DNA from: Haliotis asinina
Taxonomy: Eukaryota; Mollusca; Gastropoda; Lepetellida; Haliotidae
Direction of reading: 5' to 3'
Length of the DNA stretch: 64,000 bases
Assembly (NCBI RefSeq): GCF_037392515.1
Contig: NC_090291.1
Span: forward strand, 41,967,001 to 42,031,000
The notes under the pieces are model-generated. The model was given only the letters and a program-made list of their open reading frames with translations, had not been told where the DNA came from and ran no database searches. This document shows, piece by piece, positions 34,801 to 46,800 of the stretch (its first letter is position 1; each line of letters begins with the position of its first letter). The position numbers and the translations under genes are program-made.

Positions 34801-37800
34801 TCATCATCAAAGTGGTCTGGTTGGCAAGATTTGGAATGAGATTGATTAAGATCGGTTGATGAAGGTCATATGCTGGTTGTAGAGAATAGCAGAGTGGGTG
34901 ACCATTTTTGACATGATTGATCCTAAGTGTTTCCTGAACTTTGGTCCTCTCTACATTGAAGTCACTTCTAGATCTCCTTGAGCAGTTTGGTAGCCTAGAG
35001 AATAAAGTGGTTGCTTGTCATGCTGTAGACTCAGGTTTGATTCCCACATGGTTTCAATGGGTGCAACCTATTTCTGGTGTCCCCTGCTGTGATATTGCTG
35101 GAATATTGCTAACAGTGGGCTTCAACTCACTTACTCACTCGCCCACCTTGGTCAGGCTAAAGAAAATAGTTCCATTAAGAATTAAACAATAATACAGTAG
35201 ACTGTACATTTTAATGACATTTTAGATAAATTTAGGTAGGTCTAGGACTAACTAGATAATAAGATCCAGCCAGATGCAGCAAGCTAGTCGATAGTTTGAG
35301 TGTGGTGAGTTTATGTTTTCAGAAAGAGTAAACATGTGAATGCTATTTGCTTGATGTGAGGCAGTGCACTACATCAGGTATTCCATTGTAGCTGTTCCGA
35401 GATGTCACTGTGTTTTGGATACAGCCAAGTATTCCATGTACATCCTCGTCAACAGTCGCACAGCAACTACATCACGCTACATCATCGAGGTTGTCAGGTA
35501 TTGATCCTCATTGATCATGAGCATCTGAAAAGATTGCATGGTTAGTCTGAAAGACCTGGGAACTGATCCTGTCGGTGTTTGTCTACAGTGAAAAGTGATT
35601 GTGCTTATTTGTTTTGGGGTCTTTGTGAATTTTGATGCAAGAGGTGCTTGAATAATTAATGAGTTGGGTGTTGAAGAGGACCTGGTGTTGGGAGAGTGAT
35701 GTGTTTGTGTTGTGTGTGGAGGCAGTTGGTCCTGTTAGTCACTCTGAAGGTCAACATATCAGGTGATCTGGAGCATTGTTGGTTGCGGAGAGTAACTGCG
35801 TGGGGGGCTGTTTGACTCGCTACATCATTGTTGATGGGTTATAAGCAATACTCGCTCGCTCGCTCACTCACTCACTCACTCACTCACTCACTCACTCACT
35901 CAGGGTGGTAGTTTGGTGGTTACAACGTTCACAAGTCATGCTGCAGACCCGGGTTCAGTTCCCCACATGGGTATAGGGTACAATGTGTGAAGCCCATTTC
36001 TGGTATCCCCAGCCATGATAGTGCGTTTGAAATTATTGTCAGTCCTCAGGCCCTAAGTAGACAGAAAACTACTTGGATCCAAAGCTTTTTTCTTCAGGTC
36101 ATTTATGGTCACCAGCTTATATTAAACCTTTTAACTTCGTTAAAAATTAAATTCACTCACTCTGATCCATTGACCGATTGTGGTTGATATGTTTCGACAT
36201 AATCCACTGAATTGATTCCCCACATGGGCACAATGTGTCAAGCCCATTTCAAAAGTCCCCTGGAGTTATTATTGAAATAATTTTGCTAAAGTGTTCTAAA
36301 ACCATTCTAATATGTCTTCTATTGAAAGGTAATGAAGCTATTAATCACCATGGAATAACATAATCATTAGCTGTCTTTTACTAACCTGACTTAGTATACT
36401 TTAAAACATACATCAACGGCACTTCAGTGAATGACTTTTTCATAGCCGTAGGAAAGAAACACACATATTCATGTTGTCATTCACAGCCAACATAATGCAT
36501 TACACATAAATACAGTAATAAAATGTACGTAATCGAGAACTGAAAGCTAGCGCTAGGTTAGACTCATCTGTGTGACGTCTGAACTAGGTTGTATTCAATA
36601 GAGAGCTGTCTTTGATGTTGATTGTCACTGTTGTGTATGCTGTGTTCACCTGTATACAAGTCATAACGAGCTGGGTGTACACTGTGAGATCTTAATCACA
36701 CAACATTCCACCTCTATGTCAGTAGGACTACGTGTTGTGTGTAGGCAGTTAGTTTATACACATATTTCATGTATGCTTACACAGGACTTTGTACTGAAAC
36801 CATAATATTCACTTTGATATTTTGCATTTGAAATATTATAAGTTATGCATGTCTGTTAGGTAATGATTTTTTCAGAAACAGAACTCTGATCACCTTGTGA
36901 TCTGACTTTTAGACTAATGCTTATTCTCTGAATATATATTACCAAAGATAAACAGAATTTTGAAGACCAAAAAAGGCAGCCTGTAGATTACTAAGGGGGG
37001 TCGACATATCTATGGGTAACACCTTCGTCAAACTTTTTTCTTGTGGTCAGAAGGATAACGGCGTAGTATCATTAAATGTGAATGAACAAGAGAAAATGAC
37101 TTTGTGAATATGTTGGATTTGTAATATTAAATGTATAAGCAAACAATATCATTTGAATTGAAAAGAAGCCCCATTGAGTTGGGAGGTTCAGAACCTGAGC
37201 AAATCTAGACTTGCTTCATCTAGGACTTTAACACTGCAGAATGGGTTCGATGGAAAGGAAAATATTTTGGTTCAGTAACTGTGAGAAGGACTGACTGGGT
37301 AGTGTGATTTCTTGGGCGGAGTTGTGTCCCTTAGATTATTCAGAATACTGTGATTGCAGTTTGAATCTCACATTTCTCCTGATTATCTTTATAGGTTCAT
37401 CAGTGGCTTGCCTGTGTTCATTGGGTTCACCAAAGTGATGAAAACTGCAGAACTTATGCTTTGTTTGTGGATACTGACACAGCCTGACCATAAGTGGAAT
37501 GCCTCCTATTCAAAGTGGCATTAAACCAGTCTCATTAAATCATTACTTGTCTCGTTATAAATATATGACGGTGATATGTTTACAGTGATGTGTGATTCAA
37601 AAACTAGTGTCATGTGCCTGGGTGTAGTTTGTTCTTTTTGTGTTATTTCTGAAAAATTAGAAAATCTGATTAACACTGATGATTTTAAGTGCCCTTCTTC
37701 CTTTGTTTTTGCAACCATTACTAATCAGATAATAAGGAGGTTAGATAGAAAGCAGCTTTATGGAAAAGGCATTTGACTGATCAGGAGTGAGTGAGTGAGT

Positions 37801-40800
37801 TTAGTTTTACGCTGCACTCGGCAATATTCCAGCTATATGGCGGCGGTCTGTAAATAGTCAAGTCTAGACCAAACGATCCAGTGACCAACAACATGAGCAT
37901 CAATCAGTGCAATTGGGAACCGATGACATGTGCCAACCAAGTCAGCAAGCCTGACCAACCGTTAGTTGTCTCTTTCAATGAGTATAGTCGCCTTTTATGG
38001 CAAGCATGGGTTGCTGAAGGCCTATTCTACCCCGGGACCTTCACGGGTTGCTGATTAGGAAATTGTGGTAGCCATGTCTATACATTCAAATTGACTGACT
38101 TGTTGTAACAAATTACAGGCACTGAATATTGATGACAAAGACCAAGATGATGACTTCTTAAATATTTCTTTTCATGTGAATCGTCTAGCAGTGGCAGTGA
38201 TCAACCTCTTTAGCAGAACCAACAACTTATAGTATGCACACTACCTATGTCTTGCGCATGCTACCGATCATGTTAGGAACACATGGTTCATACGGTGAAA
38301 CAATCAGATTCTGTGATAGTTTACGACCGTATTCAGTAACACCAAGACAAAGCTATATCAATCTTCAAAACATGTACAATTGAAATAAGTTGGCTTTTTC
38401 TCAGAAAATCCCCATGCATTCTTTTGATTATCCCCTTGATTTCCTATAAATGCCTGCAAAAGTGCCTGTAAAGGTACTTCTAGAGAACCTGGCGAGACAA
38501 CCAAGTGACATTGATGGAGGTTTTTAGGCTCTGTTATCCCATGCTTCTGCTGTGTTCGAACCAGGCTGCATCAGGATTATCACATTTCACATCCTTGTCA
38601 GCCATAGACATGAAATATTACATAACCTCTACATCATTCAATCCTTACACAGCGTTTCTCCGGTGCTTCATCACGTATTGGCAATTTATTGATTCCACGA
38701 TCAGCACCACCATTTTGCGTGGCCATTGATAATTCCCTGTGTGTTTGTACACTGTTGATCTGAAGCCCTCAGTGAGTGGGAACTCTTTTGTGTTGGAGAT
38801 AACAATTTCAGTACATGGTTACCAGTAAATAAGGCTTTTTGTACTCAATACAGGTATTTATCTCCTCTTGGTTTCTGTCAATAGTGTCAATGTCCGTATG
38901 AAATTGATATTGTTCATAATATATGTGATTTTTTTATGATTATATGATTGTATATCTGACATTGTATGGTGGAAAGGTGGTTTAAGTTGCAGAATTGTGT
39001 GTGAATATTACGAACCAATTCTATAAATTACAGGATTGCATTATTAATAAACCACAGAATTTCCTTATGAGAGTAATACTGTTTTTTTGTACTCGACACT
39101 TGATCCCTGTCCTCAAAAATATTGCATGACATCAATATGACAGAAATACATGTTTAGCAAAGCAGATTTCGCCAAACGATGATGCAATGCTGCCTTTCAC
39201 TCTGGAGGCATGATCATTGATTGACTATGGCTTATGAATGTAAAACTCAGCAAAGGTTCATGAGAAAGGTGAAACAAGGGCACAAATTAAGAGAAAACAA
39301 AAGTGGAATTTGTATTGGTTGGTAACATGAAAAACATGTTATTAGAGTAGCAGAAGTAGTGTAAAATTTAATAGAAGTTTCATAAGCATTGTTGTTAGGT
39401 TGTGTTTGAGTCAGAGCTTGTTATGTACTCAGAGGTAGGAGTGAGCTTAAATGGACATTAGCTTGAGATTAGAATGCATACCAACATTGAAATGTTAACA
39501 AAATGAAATATATTGGTAACACATCACGTAGATGTATTCAGCTGAATATTATGGGTGCAAGCCCATTTCTGGTGTCGCCTGCCTTAATATTGCTGGAATG
39601 TTGCTGAAAGTGCCGTAAACCTAAACTCACTCACTCACTCACTCATGAATTATGATGTAGTGAAATGTTAGGTCCTTGTACATTGTTAAGCTGTAGACCC
39701 ATGATTACCATAAGAGGCGACTAACTGGATCGGGTGGTCAAGTTTGCTAACTTAGTCTGGCTCTTTGCCCACTTTTTACAGATTGGCATGAAATACTGAA
39801 ATACTGAATGTGTTGAAATATCATGTTTATGTTATATGGAAATTCCATACAACAAACAAACAATACTTGAGGCTTGAAAACCAGCAATCCAATTCTCTAT
39901 AAACAAAATTTGTCTTGCTGTTGTTGTTCTGACAATACTAGAAGTACATGGATTATTGTCAAACATGATGAACAACAAACACAGACAATTCCTAAATCAC
40001 TCTTTACAATAACAAATGGCAAAAACACTAGCATGCTAACTCCTACCCATAAACAGGCTCCGGGGACATTGACAAAAGAATATTATATAGATATAGACAA
40101 TCACCCAGTCACACCTGGCCAGGTGTGAACAAAAGGGGAAAAGCTAGGTCGGCCATTAGACAATGAAATCCTTCACCCTCATAAGGTTCCAAATATCGAT
40201 AGTTGGCATGGTCGACAGCTAGTAATCATTGCTTCTTCAATGGACTGTATCAATCCCTTGACTGTTTGCATGCTGCTGTGGACATACGTATATCTTCATC
40301 CATGTAGATGTCAGTGTATGTGTCACATAGGTATTGATTGACCAACCATGTTCGTTGTTTTCCAGATGGTAACCAATGACATCACTGCTTCTGTTTTTAC
40401 AGATTGGGGTTATTAGGGACAAGGGTTTTAAGACAATGGATGGTGATGTGTATTGCAGTTATTTTCACATTATGTTCTTATTAGGGTCTGTATGCTTGAG
40501 GGATAGTTAAGATAATGGTAAGGATATTGTTTCAGACACACAGTGTCAAGAAGTCCACATGGATCAATAAACAATACTGATTTTACAAGTCAGTATATGA
40601 TCAGTTGAATGGTTTTAGTGACAACAAACCCTGAAGGAGAGAATGTATGAAAATGTGTACTTTAAGCTATCTTTGATGCAGATTTTGTCCATATAGGAAA
40701 ATCAAAAGGGCCAAAACAAGGGATGTCAGTTATTTTTAGGGTCCTAACATGTAAGTGAGTTCAGTTTTACACAGCACTCAGTTATATTCAAGCTGTATGC

Positions 40801-43800
40801 CTGTGGTCTGTAAATAATTGAGTCTGGACCAGACAATCCAGTGATCAACGGCATGAGCATATCTGCACAACTGGGATACTGTGATGTCAACCAAGTTAGC
40901 TATCCTGACCACCTGATCCTGCTTTTTATGACAAGCATAGGTTATTGAAGATCATTTCTAACCTAGATCTTTATGGATCCCTTACATGTAACACGTGGGT
41001 CATGAAAAGTAAAATGATAGTGTAATGGTATACATTTCTGAACTGTAAGATTCAGGATTCCTTTATGTAAAGGAATAATGTATGTCTTTTCAAGAATGTG
41101 CTCCTATCAATAATTTTATACACACTTCATGTTGTAACATGCATTCTCTGACCAGGTTATACAGTTGTGTTTGTTTGCTGTTTATTGCTGCACTCAGCAA
41201 TATTCAAACTATAGGACAGCAACCTGTAAATAATCAAGTCTAGACCAGACAATCTAGTGATCAGTATCAGAAGCATCGATCTATGCAATTGGGATTTAAT
41301 GACATGATTTACAAGATTGCGTACCAGTATTTCAGCTTGTGTGCCATGCTGGAGAACTATTGTTTTATTTCCATGTACGGTCAGGGCAACATATATTCAG
41401 AAGAGTTGACTACAGTGTTTAAAAAATATAGAAATAACAATTAAATATATTTTATTTTTTTATATTAATACATAACATATGCATTGGGAGCTTAGAAAAG
41501 TAGCCATACAGCATATGTTTGTGCTTTTTTTCTCATCTCATCTTAGGTCTTGCTCATCACATCAACCATTAGATTTTATGGTTCTGATGTCATTGTCTAC
41601 TGTGTGCTGTCATGATAGCTTGAATATTACAGAGTCCAGCATTATGCATACTCTGCATTAAGTATATATAATACGATGCTTGGCAAAGACAAATTAGGAC
41701 TGCAAAGGTAAATAGTCTTGTCTGGTGATGTTTTATTGCAAATTTGTCATCTTTGTCACTGGCAAAGTTATAATGATGTTTTCTAATACCACCAGAAAGA
41801 AGGTTTGATTAAAGTGCAACCTGTAGACATGCCAACCCCCTTATACCATGCCATCCCATCAGGATTCTTGATCTGAAAAGGTTTGAAATAGCCCATGCGG
41901 CTCCTCCCTTCAAGATTGTGGGTAACAGAACAGATTTGATACAATCAATGTCGCCCTGCTCTTCGAGTTTAGGGGGAACAGAATAGGTTTGATACAATCT
42001 ACGTTGCCCTGCCCTTCGAGATTAGGGATAACAGAACAGATTTGATACAATCAATGTCGCCCTGCTCTTCGAGTTTAGGGGGAACAGAATAAGTTTGATA
42101 CAATCAATGTTGCTCTGCTCTTTGAGATTGTGGGTAACAGAACAGATTTGAAATAACCTATGCTGGTCTTCTGCATTGAGATTCTGCATAAGAATTATAA
42201 GTTTTCCGACTGCCTGTTGTTCAAGCCCATAGCATAGCTTGGGTTTAGTTACTCCCCTGACAATCTTAGCTGGTTGTAAGGGCAACTAGATGAATTAGAT
42301 GGTGACACATGAAATCATGGTTGATCGTGTGTTATCATTTCCGGCCAGTGAGGATCATTGCTCACAGCATAAATCACTGATTTGTCATGTTCAGAATGTT
42401 TACAGACAAGCAGCTCAAACTTTAAGATCATTATCACTCCTAGAACTTAAACACAACATAACACTCATGTGCCATGGCCAGTGTCAGGCCACAGAAACAT
42501 AGCAAGTGGATCTCTTTGAATTAAGTAGGACTAATATTTGGTGTACTCACAGTCAGTATAATGAGCTAAGCATGTGGTTTCTGATCATCTCATCGATAAA
42601 CGATGACAAATATTTTAAGAAGAATGTGGACAATTGTATGGATATGCAACTTCTTCATTCTGTATAGGCGGCGTTTTGACATTGATTCTGACATTTTGTT
42701 GTCAAGCATTAGAATCTATATCAAAACAATGCCAATACAATATAAACAGGTTGTATATGCGTAAATTTGTCCTCATTCTTCATCCCAACTTTTTGATACC
42801 AATCAAAGAAGAAATATTTTAAACATATCACTAAATAGTTCTTGCTCTTTTGTGGGATTTATATATTTTCTGACAAATATCTGTTTTCCTTTCAGATGAA
42901 GAACCAAAAAAGGTTAGTATGTTTTATCTCAGATATTTTCTTTGCTACTTTTTTCTGGTATCAACAACATCTATGATTTTAAAGTACAGTGCACTCTGTC
43001 CAACTCCAACTCTGTCTTTCCCGGATTGCTCTAAATACCGGACTGAACTTATTGTCCTGACATAATCTTTCTTTACAGGAAATGTCTGTGTAACTCGGAC
43101 TGCTGTCTAATTTGGACTTTGTAGTTGGTCCCAAGCCAGTCCGAATTAGACAGAGTGTACTAAAGGATGGTACATACATGTCTGTCATGGTAGTTTGACA
43201 GTGTTACAGTAGTAAATTGGACATGTTTATAATTGTCATGTTTGTTTTGATTTATGGTTCTGATATAGGTGTTTTATTTTAGAACTGGGTATATAATAAC
43301 AGTAGTCATCAGTTTATTCAAACAGGGGTCATTGGAGTTTAAACTCGAGTTGTACCTGGAGTTCAAACACATTTTGTAAACAAGTTCATGGAGAAATAAA
43401 TATGTATTGATTTCATTGATCTGTTTGTTTCAGTTTTCCTTCGATTACTCCTACTGGTAAGTTGAAACAATTATTTGTAATTGTGGTAATACCTAAAACT
43501 CATGAAAGGTGGTCACATTTCTTTGTTTAAACTTATTCATTAACACTGGTAGCATGGTGGCAAAATTGAACCAAAAGGTAACTTATTGGGGAGGAGAGTG
43601 TTAAAAATTAGAATAAAGACTTTTCTGTCTATTAAGAACCATTTCTTATGAGCTGCTACAGAGAGAATCTCACCCAAGTGTCTACTGATATCAAATATGT
43701 CAACACAAGTTGATAAAGTAACAAATATCCAATGCTTGCCAATTATATTTTTACCTTTATCGACGAGTGTTGATATAATTGATATCAGTAGACACGAGGG

Positions 43801-46800
43801 TGATATTCTATTTATCATTCAAAATTGTTCTTCATTAGTTTTCTATGAAAAATGTACATCTCTGAACACAGCATTAGATTTGCAGTGCAATGATATCATA
43901 GCATAGCATCAAGTTCATGACATCATAGCATTGTCAAGGCATCGTGCAAAATCTACTTCCAAAGCGATATGTCCTAGGAGACATTGTCTGATCTCACACA
44001 AATGATATCACCTGAGGGACACAGTTTTGGATGATAAAATCAAATCTCATGCACTTCATTTTTTTTCATTTAAGCTAGCAGTAGAGTTGTAACTGTAGCA
44101 TTTGTCATTTCTAATTTTAGATATGTCTTTTTTTTGGTCAGTGGTATAATTATGAAAATGTTAACACGTTTATGTATAGTCTGTAGAAAGTCATTACTCA
44201 AAGAGTCTGGGTGATATTTATGACAGATATGTAACTGATACCTTCACACAAACCAGTATACCTGCAACAATTTTCAAATTTCAATTTTCCACATTTAAAA
44301 TGCATCATGTGAAATTTACCCGTGAAGGTCCCCGGATAGAATAGGCCTTCAGCAACCCATGCTTGCCATAAAAAGCGACTATGCTTGTCGTAAGAGGCGA
44401 CTAACGGGATCGGGTGGACAGGCTTGCTTAATTGTTTGACACATGTCATCAGTTCCTAATTGCGCAGATCAATGCTCATGTTGTTGATCACTAGATTGTC
44501 TGGTCTAGACTCAATTATTTACAGACCGCCACCATATAGCTGGAATATTGCTGAGTGCGGTGTAGAACTAAACTCACTCACTCACTTTTGCAAAATTTTA
44601 ACATGCTGAAGGCTGCAGATTGAATGTTTAAATAAATATGTCTGTAAATGATTCTGCATTGTGGTCTTTTAGACAGATGACATTTGAATTTGAATTAAGA
44701 AGTACAACAGTTTGGTGTTGATAATGAGAAGTTATATAATATTTCTGTTTGACACAGGTCACACGATGGCTTTGTGGAAGAGAATGGTTTGCTGGTACCA
44801 CTACCAGGATCTAACTATGCAAGTCAGCAACATGTGTTCAGTGACCTAGGTCAAGGCGTGCTGGACAATGCCTTTGAAGGTCAGGATCACTTACTGATAC
44901 AGCATGTATGCATATGTCTGACGTGGTATGGCGGTATTATGTACATTACCAGTGATCACCAGGGCATTTTAGCAGTGATTTCACCGTACAGATTATGTCC
45001 CTTTGGGCGTACCAGGATGTTATGATTGTTGGTTTTTAGCATTTTCTTGCCTTTGTGTGTCAGCACCATACTATAGTTTGGCATGAAATGCATGTGGACC
45101 TGGTTTAGATCCAATTGATCTCAAACTTTTCAAGTGAATGTTTAGTCAGACAACCTAATCACATTGTAAATCACCAATTTTATGCATTTGTATAAAAGAA
45201 TCTGTCTATGTAACTGTCAACGAAATAAACTGCAGAACGCAGACTGCTTTCAGAGGGAGGGAGCCAATGACCTGTAACAGCAGCAGTGTTAGGTCAGAAA
45301 GGTAAATGCACGTGCAGTTCATGATAGTTACTTGTTCACTGCACAGTGATAGACCGTTTGGATCATTCACATTGACTACTTCTAGCTGGTTTCAGTTGTT
45401 CAACGCTAGAATACTGACACATTATGATTTTGCATACCAGGTTGTTTTAAAAAGTTGTATAATGTTTTGTTTTTTAATGAACTTGAGAATATTTGTGCCA
45501 AATTATGACAGGTTTACAATAAACATGGATGTGATGGTGTTTACAGGTTACAACTGCTCGCTGTTCGCATACGGCCAGACTGGCTCAGGAAAGTCGTACT
45601 CCATGGTTGGTTATGGAGCAAATAAGTAAGTTCAGCGCAGTTCTGTTGAGATGAAATACAGTGGAAGTTGTCGAAACTGGCATCTGTCCAATCTGGCAAG
45701 TTGTCAACACTGGCATAAAATCTCAGTCCCATCACTGGCTTGAACATTCATCTTCCGCTCTACAATCCGGGACATTGTCTAAACTGGATTATTTCTTCAG
45801 TCCCAATGAATGCCGGTTTAGACAGCTTCCACTGTACATGAAGTGAGTTTTAATTCAAGACTTATTTGACTTATAAAGCTGCAAGCATGCACTAGTGTGT
45901 GGCTGTTTGGTGTCCAGATGAATGACAGTTTTATAGTGACAGTTTTACAAAGCTTCGTAATGATCATAACTCCCAACCTTATAAACAACAAACTTTGAAC
46001 AGTCTGTGTAAATGGGGGCAATGGGGTAGGCTAGTTGTGAAGTATTTTCTTATCAAGCACAAGGCCCAGCTTTGATTCCCGACATGGGTACAGTATGTGA
46101 AACCCATTTCAGGTGTCCCCTGACACAGTCGCCTTTTATAGCAGGCATGGGCTGCTGAAGGCTTATTCTACCCCGGACCTTCACTCGTTTCCCGCCATGA
46201 TATTGCTGGAATATTGCTGAAACTCCCTCACTCACTCATTCACTGAGTGAATTACTTCACTCACTTCACCTTCTCTGCTGCTCTGCACAGGCTCTGCACA
46301 CAAAGAAGAAGCTAGAAGTAGCCTTGACACTGTATAATAGAATCAATACATGTGATTCCTTGTGAAAGTGTTGTGTCCTTGAGCTCTAATGAATACATTT
46401 TTCCATTCCAAAAAGAATTAAGATTGTGTAGGTGATTTCTACTCAAAAGAAATCAAGGGCTCCCTTATTCCTGTATATGCCAGAGTTATTCTGTCTTTGT
46501 TGTAGTTTTGATATAGTTTCTCAACTGTATTGATGCCCAGTATTTTGACAGTTTAATGTCTGTATGTTGATTCTTATTTGTTTTCAGGGGAATAGTCCCA
46601 ATCACATGTAATGAGCTATTTAAGACAATGGCTGCCAACACAGATCCTAATAAGGTAAGTTTTACTTGAATGTATACGGTATCCCAAAAGTCTGTCACAA
46701 CTTTCAGACTTAATATTGTAAATCTTTGAGCATGTGGCGTTTCAAGGATTTCAGTAGCGTATTCAAAACATAAAATCGTTTTCCCAAAAGTAGACCCGAA

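Larger units (their letters stand above)
22208..42895 (+). other. KIF28: Giant intron 3 of the kinesin gene (20.7 kb)
   Basis: The donor GTGAGT at 22208 and the acceptor TTTCAG ending at 42895 interrupt an Asn codon. The intron contains many A and B repeats, tandem arrays at 22550-22910, 34376-34665 and 41870-42190, a foldback at 29665-29779 and a 26.8 kb palindromic element. No nested gene was recognised: the 104-residue minus ORF at 28558-28872 and the 102-residue minus ORF at 33192-33500 have no family features. Confidence 0.85.

Noticed and set aside
35851..35902. CRISPR-like or telomere-like array
   Set aside because: Simple 4-bp microsatellite with no spacers, derived from a SINE tail.
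41809..42285. Minus-strand ORFs with repeated SNLFC / IDCIK peptides
   Set aside because: Translations of the 53-bp minisatellite.
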